The position numbers and the translations under genes are program-made. The notes beneath the pieces were generated by a model, which was not told the origin of the DNA, searched no databases, and saw nothing but the letters and a program-made list of their open reading frames with translations. From positions 27,277,928 to 27,341,927 of the forward strand of contig JASWHV010000001.1 of NCBI GenBank assembly GCA_030760725.1: a stretch of DNA of 64,000 nucleotides, in the 5' to 3' direction. Shown in pieces: positions 47,062 to 59,734 of the stretch (its first letter is position 1; the number at the start of each line of letters is the position of its first letter). Source of the DNA: Neostapfia colusana (Eukaryota; Streptophyta; Magnoliopsida; Poales; Poaceae).

Positions 47062-50000
47062 TGTGGCGGACCGGAATCCGCTCATCCAGGATCGCAGAGG
47101 GTGGTGCCACGCGATGCGACACCCGACAGCACACGTCATAAGAACATAATATATTACATGGGAAAAACAACTGAAACTGTACAAACAAGTACAAACTTCA
47201 GTTACAACTATTGTTTATGTTACACAGCGGAAGTCTACACTACACAACTCACGCCCGCCTATCTAGCAAAAGTTGGTTGCCCAGCCCTAGGGCAACCCAC
47301 ACTAGCTGCACTCCTCAGCTCAGCGCGGCGTGTACGGCTCCCACTCAGCCGTGGTCCCCGACGGAGGGTAACCCTCGCCGGTGGACTCGTACTCCGAGTC
47401 CGTGGGTGGCTCCTCACCTGAAAAACACTTAAGCAGCAACCGTGAGCACAAAGGCTCAGCAAGGCTTAACCGACTCACCTAAGCATGAAACTCTACATGA
47501 GGTGTACAATGGACATAGGATAGTAACATTTCAGCAAAACGACACGCCTACAAGTTCATCCTTAGTTCATCTTTTAGCAACAAGTTAACAGTTCATGAAA
47601 TCTGAAATTTAGTAAGCAGTGTTTGGTGGCACACATGTAGCAATACAATTATATCAATCAGCATCATTGAATCAACATATTTCATCCATTAGTCTACGTT
47701 ACGACGCAGTGAACACGCGGTACTCGTCACCGCGAGGGACGGCGAATCGACTCGATATACACCTGCAGGGAAACCCAAAGAGCACGTCATGTACGCCCAC
47801 CCGTGGAGCTGCACAGCACGCTCACTCGATGTCGTACGGGACAACCTTTCACCCAACAGCCCAGACGTCGAACCGGTCGCACCGAAACGAGCAGGAGGTT
47901 CCCCACACGGAGCATCTCTCTATGCCCGTTGGCAGATTTCCACCTTGCTGCCCTCAACCTACACCTATAAATCGGTGTGCTATGCCTCGACGCCCGGAGG
48001 TTTAGGCTACATCGGTTTATCGGGGCCCATATATCCGATATGCCTTCGGTACGTTCAATACTTGTTCAGCAGGGCCGCACACGGATCGGTCCTCAATCGA
48101 CACGGACAGGGTCGCGCACACAAGACTCTCTCTTGCTGTGCCCTAGCCCCTGCCTAGTCTCATTTTCATTACTAAAGTGATCTCACATCACTCCACCGAA
48201 CCCGTGTGTCCCAAGCCTATCTCGCGAGTAGATTCCAACTACTCGACTTGTACCGAAGTCCTATGACTCATTAAGCATAGCCTGTCTACTCGAGGTCCTT
48301 GACACTACCCTCACTCTTTTAGGAACCTTTGGTTATGCAAGTGGGGTTTCATTCATCCTATACCTAATGCACATACATACTTCATATGACACATGTAAAC
48401 AAAGTAAGACTTATAAAAGGGTTAATGCAAACCGGGGCTTGCCTTGTTGCTGCTGGTCAGTAGTTAGTTCCTCGTCCGGAAGAAGGAAGTCCAGCACTTC
48501 CGGAGTCTCTTCTTCAACGGCTACACGTTAATGAAATACTACATGTTAATTTAGATGCAAATGTGAGTTTTAGAGTAAGACTTCTACTATTAGTTCTAAT
48601 AACCAGCCTCTAACACCTGGAACTTTGTTTAAGAATTTAAATATGAACTGGTGTTGGTGGTTTGGCTTGGACTTAATCACATGGTTAAATGCTAAGTGGT
48701 TTTCCTCCTTTTCCATATTAATCCCTTAAGTGGTTAAACAGGACAGGGGTGATCTAGAGCTCCAATGGAGCTGAGAATTTTTGTGTGAGTTCCTTGTCAC
48801 AAGAAAACTCTCTGGACCAAACATTAGCACTTTTCATGGAGTGGTTTGCTCAGAATAATTCTCTTGGCAAATCAGCAAGGAAGAATTTATCCTGAGGTAA
48901 TACCCCTGTTCATACACAACTTAGTGAACTATAATTTCAATTATAGCTCCTAGAGTTTGCATGAATTTTCCTAGCATTTTTGGAGTCAAGGTTTGCCCAG
49001 AATTGAATTTCCAAGTTTTGGAAATTCTCTGAAAATGTTTCTGTATTCAAATGAACACAGCATCTTCCAATTTGAATTGCTCTGACCAAATCAACTCCAA
49101 ATGGTCTGAAACTTTTACAGGGGTTTACTAATGTCCTAAAGAACATCCTGGCAAAATTTGGGGATTTTTGGATGAACCAAACTCCCTCTACAATTCTTTT
49201 GCTGAAAAGCTTTAAAGAATTTTCCAGAATTAATTAATGGGTTTCATACAAATTGGGTTGTATATCTGGACAGAGCTAGGCAAGATGAATCCAACCCAAT
49301 TTGAATCACTAAATTTGGAGCTTCCTAGCAAAAGTTATGCAGTTCCAAAGTTTGAACCAATTCTGGAATTCCAATTTAATTCGGGAAAAGTTCAAACTCT
49401 GCCTGTGGGTCCACCCTACATGTATCAACCGCCGGAATCATGCCACACGGGGCCACAGACCTTTTCCCGCGCCACCACATGGGATCACACGCCACAGCTG
49501 ATCCGGAGTTTTAATCTTTAGCCGCTGACACGTGGGCCCGGCGGGTCTTCTTCTTCCTCTCGCTCCCGCGCCTCCCCCTCGCCGGCGCTGTACTGGAGCT
49601 CGCCGGACCCGGCTTCCCGGCCACCTTTCTGCCGGAGACTCGCCGCCTGGGGGTTTTCAGGGTCGGGGAACAAGTCTACGGGGTTGGCTCGGGCTGCCGG
49701 TGGCCGGAAGTAGGCTGGCGACGAGCCGCGGCCTTCGGTGATGATCGGCACCGTCGCCCGAGCACATTAGCCCGCCAAAAGCTCGGCGGATCCGCTCTAA
49801 AGCATCAGTGGAGGTCAGGAAATCTCGGCGTGGCCTCAACCTGGCTCGGAAACGACGGCAAACCGGTTGTCACCGTGCGCTCGCGTGTTCCCGCCATGGC
49901 CGCCGACCGAAAAGCTCGAAATTAGCTGTAACCACGGCGTTTCTAGCTAGGGTTGTGGAGGGAAAAAGGTTCCCTATCCTCTCTAGCTCTGGTGTGCGCA

Positions 50001-51133
50001 AAATGAATAACTTTAACCGAGAATTAAGCGTTAATTTCCACAGTTCTTACCCGCGGTTAGGTTTTCCTCGTCCGAGGGAAAAACTCGAAAATCCGAAGCT
50101 ACGTCGCACGGATTGCTCTGAAATTTGGAGAGGAGCAGCGCAGGGAGTTGGCGCACCTTGGGGTGCTCTCGCTCAGTCGTGAAACTGGTTGGTGTGAGCT
50201 GCCCACGGGAGCCCGACGTCGGTTTCCACCGGTTGCACCTCGGCTTCGGTGCTGATACTCGAAATACGGCCGACAGGAACCCCGAACGCCGGAGCTGAGC
50301 TGGGAAACTCTTGTGCACGCGCTGGCGCTCCTTTTTCGCGTTGATCGCTTGAGCAGTCGGGACGCGATGCCGGCTTAGGATCGGGACGAACCGGCGCGGC
50401 GCCGGCGGCTTGTTTGCTCGGGAGGAAAGATAACAGGGCTCGTGGGAGGGTTGTTGTGGCCGACAGAGCGCGGCGTGGGGGAGATGAAGGCGCGGGGGAG
50501 CCGACACTCGAAGCAGCTCGGGAGGTGCTTCGGTCGTCGGTTGTCCGTGCGGTGGCAGCCGGTGGGAGAACGCAACTCGCTCGAGTGTGAACTGTGGAAC
50601 CGATTAACTTAGGCAGTAAGCTTCCCCCCTCTCTTCTCACTTACCAGTGGGGCCCACAGCTCCCCTCTGCCCCAAAATATCTCCAATTTTTTGGCAAATG
50701 AGTAATTCAAATGTTTGCAGTCTCAAACTGAGCCACATTTGCATGATTGGACAAGTTTCCCTCAAATTCAAATGTATATTTGTATTCTTGCCTATTTGGC
50801 TCCTTTTTGGACCATTGGGTAGCAAACCCTTGCAAAAATTATTGAGACTTTGCCTCCCCACTAATTTGAACCTGAGGAATCCAAGTATGCCCTTTACTCC
50901 TTGTTTTAGCTGCTGAAATCCTGAAGTTGAATGCAACAGTTTGAAATTTCCCTCCCATGTGTGATCATATGTGTGTAAACCCTACTTTGTGAAAGTGAAG
51001 ACTTTCCCTTCTAATCACTCCTTTGATGGAGGCCACTTGCTCTTCACAATATTTCACAATCTACCCACAACAAAACTGTTGTGTTGTGAGGTGCATAAAA
51101 ATTTTTGCAAGTCCCTTTTCTTGGCCTTTTACA
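47062..51133 (-). repeat. 5' LTR of element H
   Basis: 4072 bp, almost identical to 36547-40617. Exon pair at 48520-48443 and 47417-47320. The GC-rich island is at about 49518-50620. Confidence 0.93.
47320..48520 (-). other. Putative two-exon acidic ORF inside 5' LTR of element H
   Basis: Exon A 48520-48443 and exon B 47417-47320, with the same splice motifs and phases as the copy at 36805-38005. As the 5' LTR copy, this is the one that would be transcribed under the element's own promoter. Confidence 0.5.
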
Positions 51134-51138
51134 ATATC
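51134..51138 (+). other. Target site duplication of element H (right)
   Basis: ATATC, duplicate of 36542-36546; removing it with element H restores the G frame exactly. Confidence 0.95.
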
Positions 51139-53307
51139 ATCTCAGCTGAAGGCATTGCGGTTGACCCAAGCAAAATAGAGCAAGTGCTGAAATGGAAAGC
51201 TCCCACTTCAGTCCATGAAGTCAGAAGCTTCCTCGGGTTAGCGGGATACTATCGGAGATTCATTCCAAGTTTCTCCAAGCTCGCCAAACCGATGACAGAA
51301 TTGCTGAAGAAGGGGACGAAGTATGTTTGGAACCCGGCGTGTGAAGGAGCCTTCCAAGCATTGGTGAAGCATCTCACAACAGCCCCGGTGTTAGCTCAGC
51401 CGGATACAACAAAGCCCTTCGACGTGTATTGTGACGCGTCCGGTATTGAGCTTGGCTGCGTGTTGATGCAGGAAGGACGTGTGGTCGCCTATGGCTCACG
51501 CCAACTTCGGAACCATGAGCAGCACTATCCCACTCATGACCTTGAGCTTGCTGCAGTGGTTTTGGCGCTGAAAATGTGGAGGCACTATCTCCTGGGGAAC
51601 TTGGTGCATCTCTACACCGACCACAAGAGCTTGAAATACATTTTCACCCAGAAGGAGCTGAACATGAGGCAACGGAGGTGGTTAGAATTAATCAAGGACT
51701 ATGAAATTGAGATTCACTACCACCCCGACAAGGCGAATGTGGTTGCCGACGCGCTGAGTCGGAAATCGCATGTCCATCACCTCACCATTACACCGGTGGA
51801 GGAGGAAGAGCCAAGTTTATACTTGGTTCCTTATGGATCGCTGTACAACCTTGCCCTCATCCCTACTATTAGGGAGGACATCATTGCAGCTCAGAAAGAT
51901 GATAAAGGCATGGCACATCTCCGGAGACGGATAGACAATGGAGAGATCAAATGTTTCCGGAAAGATGATGAGGGGACGCTGTGGTTTAATGACCGCATAG
52001 TCGTACCCCAGGATATGGAGTTGAGAAAGAAGGTCCTCGATGAAGCTCACCTGTCCAAGTACTCCATTCATCCGGGCAGCAACAAAATGTACCAAGATTT
52101 GAAAAAGAAATTTTGGTGGACACAGATGAAGCGGGAGGTAGCTAAGTACGTATCCGAGTGTGATACGTGTAGACGAGTGAAGGCTGATCATATGAGGAAA
52201 TCAGGGCTGCTGCAACCCCTGAAAATTCCAGCATGGAAATGGGAAGATGTGAGCATGGATTTCATTATGGGATTACCCTTAACAGCCAACAAGCATGATT
52301 CCATATGGGTGATCGTTGACCGACTGACCAAATCAGCTCACTTCATTCCCGTGCATACACATTTCCATGCCAACCACTATGCGGAGTTATACATTGCCAG
52401 GATTCTATGCCTGCATGGTGTACCCAAGACCATAGTCTCAGACCGAGGTGCATTGTTTGTATCTCGCTTTTGAGAGCAGTTGCACGCTGCTTTGGGTACT
52501 AAACTGATTAGGAGCTCCGCCTACCACCCTCAGACAGATGGCCAGACAGAGAGGGTGAATCAAGTTCTGGAGGACATGTTGAGAGCATGTGCCATCCACC
52601 ATGGTAGGAACTGGGATAATCACCTACCATTGGCGGAATTCTCGTACAACAACGACTATCAGGCGAGTATCAAGATGGCACCCTACGAAGCTCTCTACGG
52701 TCGCGAGTGCCGCACCCCATTAAATTGGTGTGGGTCCGGTGAAAGGGTCACATTCGGGGTTGATGTGGTGAACGACGCCGAAGAGCGTGTTCGGACAATT
52801 CAAGCCAATTTAAAAGCCGCTCAATCCCGGCAGAAGAGCTACACTGATAAGAGGCGTAGGCCGTTGCACTTTGACATTGGGGAACACGTGTACCTACGCG
52901 TGTCTCCGATGAAGGGCGTGCACCGGTTCGGTGTGAAGGGGAAGCTCGCTCCCCGTTTTATTGGACCCTATACTATCACCGAGAAGTGTGGACCAGCAGC
53001 GTATAGATTGGAGCTACCGGCATCCCTGGCTGGTGTCCATGATGTTTTCCATGTTTCGCAACTGCGAAAATGTTTGAAGCATACAGCTGCTGTTCCTACC
53101 GAAGACATCGGCGAGCTGAAACCGGATTTAACATATGAGGAGTATCCGGTGGAAATCCTTGATGAGAAAGCCCAAACCACGCGTAGCAGAACGTTGTGGT
53201 TCTACAAGATCCTCTGGAGTAACCACAACGTGGAAGAAGCGACGTGGGAGAGCGAGGAATTCCTTCGCTCAAATTACCCGGAGTTCATGGCTTCTCAACA
53301 CGAGTAA
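51139..53307 (+). pseudogene. Element G pol, 3' part: RNase H, integrase, chromodomain
   Basis: Continues the frame broken at 36546 (IISAEGIAVDPSK). RNase H: VYCDASGIELGC, DLELAAVV, TDHKSL, ADALSR. Integrase zinc domain HLSKYSIH ... CDTCRRVK; catalytic core MDFIMGLP, IVSDRG and TDGQTERVN (the DDE set is present); GPY/F-like RFIGPYTITEK; then HVSQLRK and a C-terminal chromodomain-like segment (LWFYKILWSNH, EATWESEEFLRS), which in Tekay/Del elements is thought to guide insertion towards heterochromatin. One TGA at 52471-52473 replaces Trp TGG of element H (residue after VSRF). The stop is at 53305-53307. Confidence 0.93.
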
Positions 53308-53360
53308 GTCCCTACTACATCGCTATCTCTTCTTTTGTAATCTCGGGACGAGATTCTTTT

Positions 53361-53373
53361 AAGGGGGGAGGAA
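53361..53373 (+). other. Polypurine tract of element G
   Basis: AAGGGGGGAGGAA directly upstream of the 3' LTR at 53374. Confidence 0.92.
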
Positions 53374-56300
53374 TGTAAGGGCCTCAGTTTTGGCACACAT
53401 TTGAAGTGTTCATCACCACACCACACCAATTTTCACTCCATTCGGAGTTGATCTTGACATGAGCTAAGTGGGACGAATTCAAACTTTATTTGAATTCAAA
53501 AACTGAACTTGTGCTGAAATTCACTCAAACCGAACCCAATTTGAATTCTATTCAATTCAAATGGCTCAGGGGTGAATAATTTGAATCACCAGGGGTATTA
53601 TGGGGCTCACTGTTTACAACAGTGATTAGGAGTAAATTTCAGAGGTTAAAACCCCGGGTGGGACCCACATGTCATAGAAGGAAGAAGGAGAAACTTGCAC
53701 CCAAAGTCAGAGTCTCGGTGGGAAATTCCACCGAGCAGCTGTCGGCTGTGCCACCGAGCAGCTACCGGCGCCACCAGCTGCTTCCCTCTCCGCGCGCTGG
53801 CGCCCAGGGCGGCTGGCTCGCGCCCCCACGCGACCGGCACCGCCTCAGCCGAACAGGAGTCGGACGGCTTTATCTTCTCGCGGGCAAACCCGAGCAGCGG
53901 CATTGTTTCTCGCCACAGCTCTCTGCTCAATCGGGAAAACCAGCGAAACCATCTCCTCCTTCGTCCCTGAGCTGCTAGACAGACACCTGAGCTCGCACTC
54001 CACCTCCCCAACGCCAGAAACCCCGAGCTCCGACCTCCTTTGCCGTAGACAATCGCCACCGCGGTGACCTAGCCTCAGCCGAGAGTCAGGCGCCGTAGGC
54101 AGCATTCCACAGGCGTTTTCACGGTCCAGCAAGAGAGGCAACAGGAGCGTGCGACCACCGTGCTGCTCTCCTCCAAGTTTGGAAGCCAACCGTGAAGAAT
54201 CCGCAGAGAATTTCCAGTTTTTGCTCCGGCGACCGTAAACCGAGCTTCCGGTACGGTTTCTTTAAATTCTCGCTCTATGATCTTCCGGAGGTCATCAAAT
54301 CTTGCACATAGACGCTGGACTAGCCGGTGATCAAGTTCTTTTCTGCATCCGTAGCGTGAAACTGTCTAGGAGTGACGAATTTCGAGCTCGATCGAGGGCG
54401 GTCATGGCGGGCACGATCGGTCACACGGTGCCGACCGACTTGCCGCCATCCCTGAACCCTTTTGACACCTTGTCGAGCTTCCTAGAGGTACACTGATGCT
54501 ATAGGGCCGTTTGTTCGAGGTGTTGGCGGGTTTAGAAACCACGGTCGACGGTGTTGAACCTCAACCGAGGCCGCGGCACGTCGCCAAGATACTTCCGGTC
54601 ACCCCCAGCCCAACCTGTCACCCCCGACGTGTTCCTCGACGTCGACAACCCCCTGGCGGCGAGTTTCAGACCATGGGAGGTCCGGCAGCGGCGAGCCGGC
54701 GAGCCCCAAGTCTGCTCCGGCGAGGTCGGCGGCGCGGGTGCGAGAGAACGGCGGGAGGAAGACGAAGCCGGCTGACCCACGTATCAGCGGCTGGAGAATT
54801 TAAATCAGGATCGGGTGTGGCCAGGGATCGGCTGTGCTGGCGCGCAAATACCCTGTGAGCTCCGGTGTGCCGGACACCTCCGCGCTCGACACGTGTCCCC
54901 GCGAGCCCCGAGAGTTAAAACTTTTCCCCCGATTTTCAGAGTTCTTCCCAACTTCAAATCCTCATAACTTTGGTTAGAGAGCTCCAAATCGGGTGAACCA
55001 AATTTGGTTGGATTCAGCTCTCTGAGCACTTTCCAGCAATACCAAATTCAGCTCATGAAAGTGAATAGTTTTCCAGAATTAAATCCCTAAAGTTTAAACT
55101 GTTGGGAATTTTATCTGGAGAACTACTTTATGAAAAATTCTGAAATTTGGCTGAAGGGTTCATTGGAAAATCCCTGAATCCCAGTAAAATTTTCAGACTC
55201 ATCCAAGTTCATTAGTTACCCTAATTGGGTGATTAAGGGAACTGTCCAGGGACAATAGAAAAATGTACAGAAACATTTTTCAGATTTTCTCCAATCTTAA
55301 TTAGGACATAACTTTCTGTAGAATTCTTCAAATGACATGAAACCAACTCCATTAGAACCATCCTAAATTCTAGTTTCCAGAAAGTAATGGTGGGAGCCAT
55401 GAAAAACCCTGGAATTACTTAGAGGCTCAATTATTGACCAAAGAGGCTTTTATTTGTACAAGGTGCAAATGAACTCTGTTTCAAATGAAACTTGGTCAAG
55501 ACTCTGGTTAGGACCCTGCCAAGCCACAATAAAAATTTCAGAACCAAAGGGGAGGGCTAGCTAGAGTTAGTAGTAAATAAGTATTCAAGTTTACACATTG
55601 CATTAAAATTTACATGTAGTATTATATTCAACGTGTAGCCATTGAAGAAGAGACTCCGGAAGTGCTGGACTTCCTTCTTCTGGACGAAGAACTAACTCCT
55701 GACCAGCAGCAACAAGGCAAGCCCTGGTTTGCATTAACCTTTTTATAAGTTTTTCCTTTGTTTACATGTGTCATATGAAGTATGTATGTGCATTAGGTAT
55801 AGGATGAATGAAACCCCACTTGCATAACCAAAGGTTCCTTAAAGAGTGAGGGTAGTGTCTAAGACCTCGAGTAGATAGGCTATGCTTAAAGATTCATAGG
55901 GTTTCAGTACAAGTCGAGTAGTTGGAATCTACTCGCGAGATAGGCTTGGGACGCACGCGTTTGGTTGAGTGATGTGAGATCACATTAGTAATGAAAATGA
56001 GACTGGACAGGGGCTAGGGCGCAGCAAGAGGGAGTCTTGTGTGCGCAGCCCTGTCCGTGTCGATTGAGGACCGAGCCGTGTGCGGCCCACGCTGATCAAG
56101 TTTGAACATACCGAAGGCATATCGGATATATGGGCCCCGATAAACCGATGTAGCCTAAACCTCCGGGCGTCGAGGCATAACGCACCGATTTATAGGTGTA
56201 GGCTGAGGGCAGCAAGGTGGAAATCTGCCAACGGGCATAGAGAGATGCTCCGTGTGGGGAACCTCCTGCTCATTTCGGTGCGACCGGTTCGACGTTTGGG

Positions 56301-57098
56301 CTGTTGGGTGAAAGGTTGTCCCGTACGACATCGAGTGAGCGTGCTGTGCAGCTCCGCGGGTGGGCGTACGTGACGTGCTCTTTGTGTTTCCCTGCAGGTG
56401 TATATCGAGTCGATTCGCCGTCCCTCACGGTGAAGAGTACCACTTGGTCACTCAGTCGTGACGTAGATTAATGGATGAAACATGTTGATTCAGTATTGCT
56501 GATTGATATAATTGTATTGCTACATATGTGCCACCAAATACTGCTTACTAAATTTCAGATTTCATGAACTGTTAACTTGTTGCTAAAAGAGGAACTAAGG
56601 ATGAACTTGTAGGCGTGTCCTTTTGCTGAAATGTTACTATCCTATGTCCATTGTACCCCTCATGTAGAGTTTCATGCTTAGGTGAGTCGGTTAAGCCTTG
56701 CGTAGCCTTCGTGCTCACGGTTGCTGCTTAAGTGTTTTTCAGGTGAGGAGCCACCCACGGACTCGGAGTACGAGTCCACCGGCGAGGGTTACCCTCCGTC
56801 GGGGACCACGGCTGAGTGGGAGCCGTACACGCCACGCTGAGCTGAGGAGTGCAGCTAGTGTGGGTTGCCCTAGGGCTGGGCAACCAACTTTTGCTACATA
56901 GGCGGGCATGAGTTGTATAGTGTAGACTTCCGCTGTGTAATATAAACAATAGTTGTAACTGAAGTTTGTACCTGTTTGTACAGTTTCAGTTGTTTTTCCC
57001 ATGTAATATAGTATGTTCTTATGACGTGTGCTGTCGGGTGTCGCATCGCGCGGCACCACCCTCTGCGATCCTGGATGAGCGGATTCCGGTCCGCCACA
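53374..57098 (+). repeat. 3' LTR of element G
   Basis: 3725 bp, TGTAAGGGCC to GGTCCGCCACA, followed by the target duplication CCCCG. Exon pair at 55639-55716 and 56743-56840 as in the 5' LTR. Confidence 0.93.
55639..56840 (+). other. Putative two-exon acidic ORF inside 3' LTR of element G
   Basis: Exon A 55639-55716 (GC donor CAACAAG|GCAAGC) and exon B 56743-56840 (ending GTTAEWEPYTPR, then TGA). The frame is intact in both LTRs of G despite several substitutions elsewhere. Confidence 0.48.
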
Positions 57099-57103
57099 CC
57101 CCG
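57099..57103 (+). other. Target site duplication of element G (right)
   Basis: CCCCG, matching 28616-28620. Confidence 0.92.
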
Positions 57104-57770
57104 CTAGACACATGTCGCTCTCGGAGCTCACCTCCGAGAGGTCTGGTCCTATTGGACACGTGTCACCTCCGGAGCTTATCTCCGGGAAGTCCGACACTTT
57201 CGAACACGTGTCACCTATCGAGCTTACCTCCGGGAGGTCCGTCACTGTTGGACACGTGTCGACCTCGGAGCTCGTCTCTGAGGAGAAAGGAAGTATGGCG
57301 CTACTTGACGCGTGGCATTCTCGGAGCTCGCCTCCGAAGAGAGGGGAGGTCCGGAATTGTCACATGGCACACACGGAGCCCACCTCCGAAGAGAAGGGAG
57401 GTCTGGCTTTGACACGTGGCACACTTGGAGCCACCTCCGAAGAGAGGGGGAGGTCCGGAACTGACACATGGCGTTCGTGGAGCTCTCCTCTGTTGAGAGA
57501 GGAGGTCCTGACCCACCAGACATGTGGCGCACGCGGAGCTCGCCTCTTGAGAGAGGGAGGTCCCGCCCGCCAGGACGCGTGGCGCACGCGGAGCTCACCT
57601 CTGAGTAAGAGGGAGGTCTCGCCCGCCTAACACGGGGCACAACCGGAGGTTGTCTCTGCGGAAAAGGGAGCCCAGGTTCCCGCTGGACACGTGGAGCTTC
57701 CGGAGCTCATCACCACGTAAGGACGCGATTCCGAAGCGGTTTTTCTTCTGTACACGTGGGAATCCCCGGT
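57104..57770 (+). repeat. G-box minisatellite, right part
   Basis: About 12 units of 45-60 bp built from GGAGCTC, CTCCG(A/G)GAGG and an ACGTG-type core (for example GACACGTGTC at 57154, AACACGTGTC, GACACGTGGC near 57412, GACACGTGGA near 57688). Several cores are decayed to ACATG or GCGTG. Confidence 0.72.
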
Positions 57771-58408
57771 ACTGAGGAAACCGACATGATTTCCACAATG
57801 TTACCGCACCAAATCAACTAAAGATAAGTTGTTAATATCCAAAAACAGTTTGAATGGGACTCTTATTCGAATTTCGATCAGAGGAGGACTCTTCGTTTCC
57901 TCTTATAAACAGAATCGAAAACATTTGGCCGCAACCATGAACTTCTTTTCCACCTCCTGAGCCGACAACTTAGAGCCATAGCCCCAGCTCACCGAGAAAA
58001 CCCCTTCGCCAGAGTTTGACCACCAGAGAGATCGCCGATGAGCCCAGAGACGATTTCCATCGCCGGAGGAGAGCCGACGACCTGAGGAAAAGCCTGAAGG
58101 AAGTAAGGTAGGTCTAGAATACCACCTTACGACATCATCGCGCTTTCTTTGCATTTGTTCTTCGGTTCCTTTCGAACAGAAGCTTTTTCATGGACAGATC
58201 ACGTATTGATCGGTGTGATCTAGATCTTGTAATGATATCATCGCCACGTCCACATTTGATCCGAACACTTCTGTTCATCGTAAAACCATGCAAGCCATGC
58301 AAGAACACATACAAACTGATTAACATGCATACGCATCATCGCATCTTGATTAGAGTTTGTGCATGATATTGATTGCTATGAATCTTGTATGTGCATGATC
58401 GCGTATAG

Positions 58409-58492
58409 AAGGACAAGCTCAGGGAGCTTTCTATGACAAGTTGCAACAACAAGGTTTCAAGATCCAAGAGCAACCGGAACCGCAAGAACAAG
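58409..58492 (+). other. Putative exon A equivalent in family F LTR
   Basis: 84 nt, phase 1 like the Tekay exons, reading GQAQGAFYDKLQQQGF and then a Gln/Glu/Pro-rich end. It finishes in AACAAG|GCAAGTT, a perfect GC-AG donor. Its partner exon survives only in the other copy (25683-25607). Confidence 0.4.
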
Positions 58493-59734
58493 GCAAGTTC
58501 CCCTTGACCATATTGATCCTATGTTTTGGAAAACTGTTTTGTTGCGAAAAGGTGTGAGTGCTTGAGTCAATATGATGGGAAACCCTTTCATAGGAGTTTA
58601 CTAGTTTTGTCAAACCACCCTTGTCGCCAGGGAAGTAAATGAGTTGGGTATGGTTTTACTTTTATGCTTCGCTGAGTCCATGGGATATGGGAAGCGAGAT
58701 AGATGTGTCTAGCTAACTGCACTTGTAAGAATGATGAGAAACTGATGTTGTTAATGAACATGGATCGGAGGGAGATCTAGGCAAGCCTGGGTTTGTGAAT
58801 GAGGTAGCATGAGATGGTGGTTTACTTGCCGTAGATCTATAGACCGGTTCATGCCAGCCATGCTAGGATAACAGTGCCACCACAAGGCCAAATATGGGTG
58901 CGGCTTAGCTGAGTAATTAGGTAAGTTACTAGATTGTTATGGACCGTGGAAGGTGCGGAGAATTGGAGTCGAGTGAGGACTGCCCTGGGAACTGCATGGC
59001 ACAAGAGGGGGCCCGTGGGTGGGAGAATTGGAGATTCTAGCATGCCGGTGAAACCTTAGTGAGTCCATACATCTAGTAACCCCTTTGTAAAGGCTATTTT
59101 GTGATCTCTTGACCATACACCGACGGTTGTGTACTAGTATAATGGAGGTTCTGCAGTCGCCGACAGGTGACGAAATCACAAACTTGTGGGTAAAGTGGTA
59201 CAAACTCTGCAGAGTCTAAAACTATCATGATTAGTTGGGATGGTTTTTATTTATGGTTTTGGTTATGGTTTGGTTTTGGTTTGGTTTTCGAGACTGTTGA
59301 GTCCGGGTGATAAGATTGGTTGCATGACTGTTGAGTCGTGGCAACGAGATTGGTCTCGGTGTGAGACGGAATTGTTTATGAGATGAAATGGTAGCGAATA
59401 CGAGATTGTATTCGTTAGATGGTAGCGAATACGAGAAAGTATTCGTGAGCAAAAATTGAGAAAGATTAGTGTCTGGTTGAGACATGGAAAGTGATGAGAC
59501 ATAATGGAGGTATGTTGGTATTTTAATACATGTTGGGATTATATTCACTTAAAGTTAAGTTGTTGTTTTATCGTGGTTTTGAGAAATAAACTTTGCTTTC
59601 TGCAATGAGCCTTTTTATACCTTCCTTGTTGTGAGCTACATATCATATTTCCCCGCACTTGCTGAGTACATCTGTCAGTACCTGCGATATGGGGTACCCC
59701 CGCGCACAGGGGAAAATGCCTAAGGAACTCGCCC

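Larger units (their letters stand above)
36547..51133 (-). mobile_element. Tekay-type element H, complete, nested in element G
   Basis: 14,587 bp on the minus strand: 5' LTR 51133-47062, PBS 47058-47046, leader, gag-pol 45213-40684, PPT 40630-40618, 3' LTR 40617-36547, flanked by ATATC. It belongs to the same coding family as its host G but has a different U3. Only 2 of the first 360 LTR positions differ by eye, fewer than in G, as expected for the younger insertion. Confidence 0.95.
28621..57098 (+). mobile_element. Tekay-type element G, complete, host of nested element H
   Basis: 5' LTR 28621-32342, PBS 32346, leader, gag-pol (34186-36546 plus 51139-53307), PPT 53361-53373, 3' LTR 53374-57098. 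Without element H and its duplicated five bases it is 13,886 bp. The LTRs differ at 4 of the first 360 positions by eye. The coding region has one nonsense codon besides the insertion. Confidence 0.93.
57104..59672 (+). repeat. Family F LTR, continuation after element G
   Basis: Continues the LTR begun at 28189. It contains the rest of the minisatellite (57104-57770), a TATAAA at 57904-57909 about 30 bp before a CT-rich leader-like stretch, and an exon A equivalent at 58409-58492 (acceptor ...GCGTATAG, GC donor GAACAAG|GCAAGTT). From 58563 it runs collinear with the minus-strand copy at 25377-26807. The LTR end is missing: homology stops at 59672, where element I begins. Reconstructed LTR length is about 3.3-3.4 kb. 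Confidence 0.75.

Noticed and set aside
50971..51133. Open frame upstream of the element G pol tail that begins inside the H LTR
   Set aside because: It is read-through of the H LTR sequence into the pol frame; the true continuation starts at 51139 after the ATATC duplication.
57104..57640. Long ORFs on both strands in the minisatellite
   Set aside because: Repeat-generated open frames with repetitive, low-complexity peptides and no conservation in the other copy.
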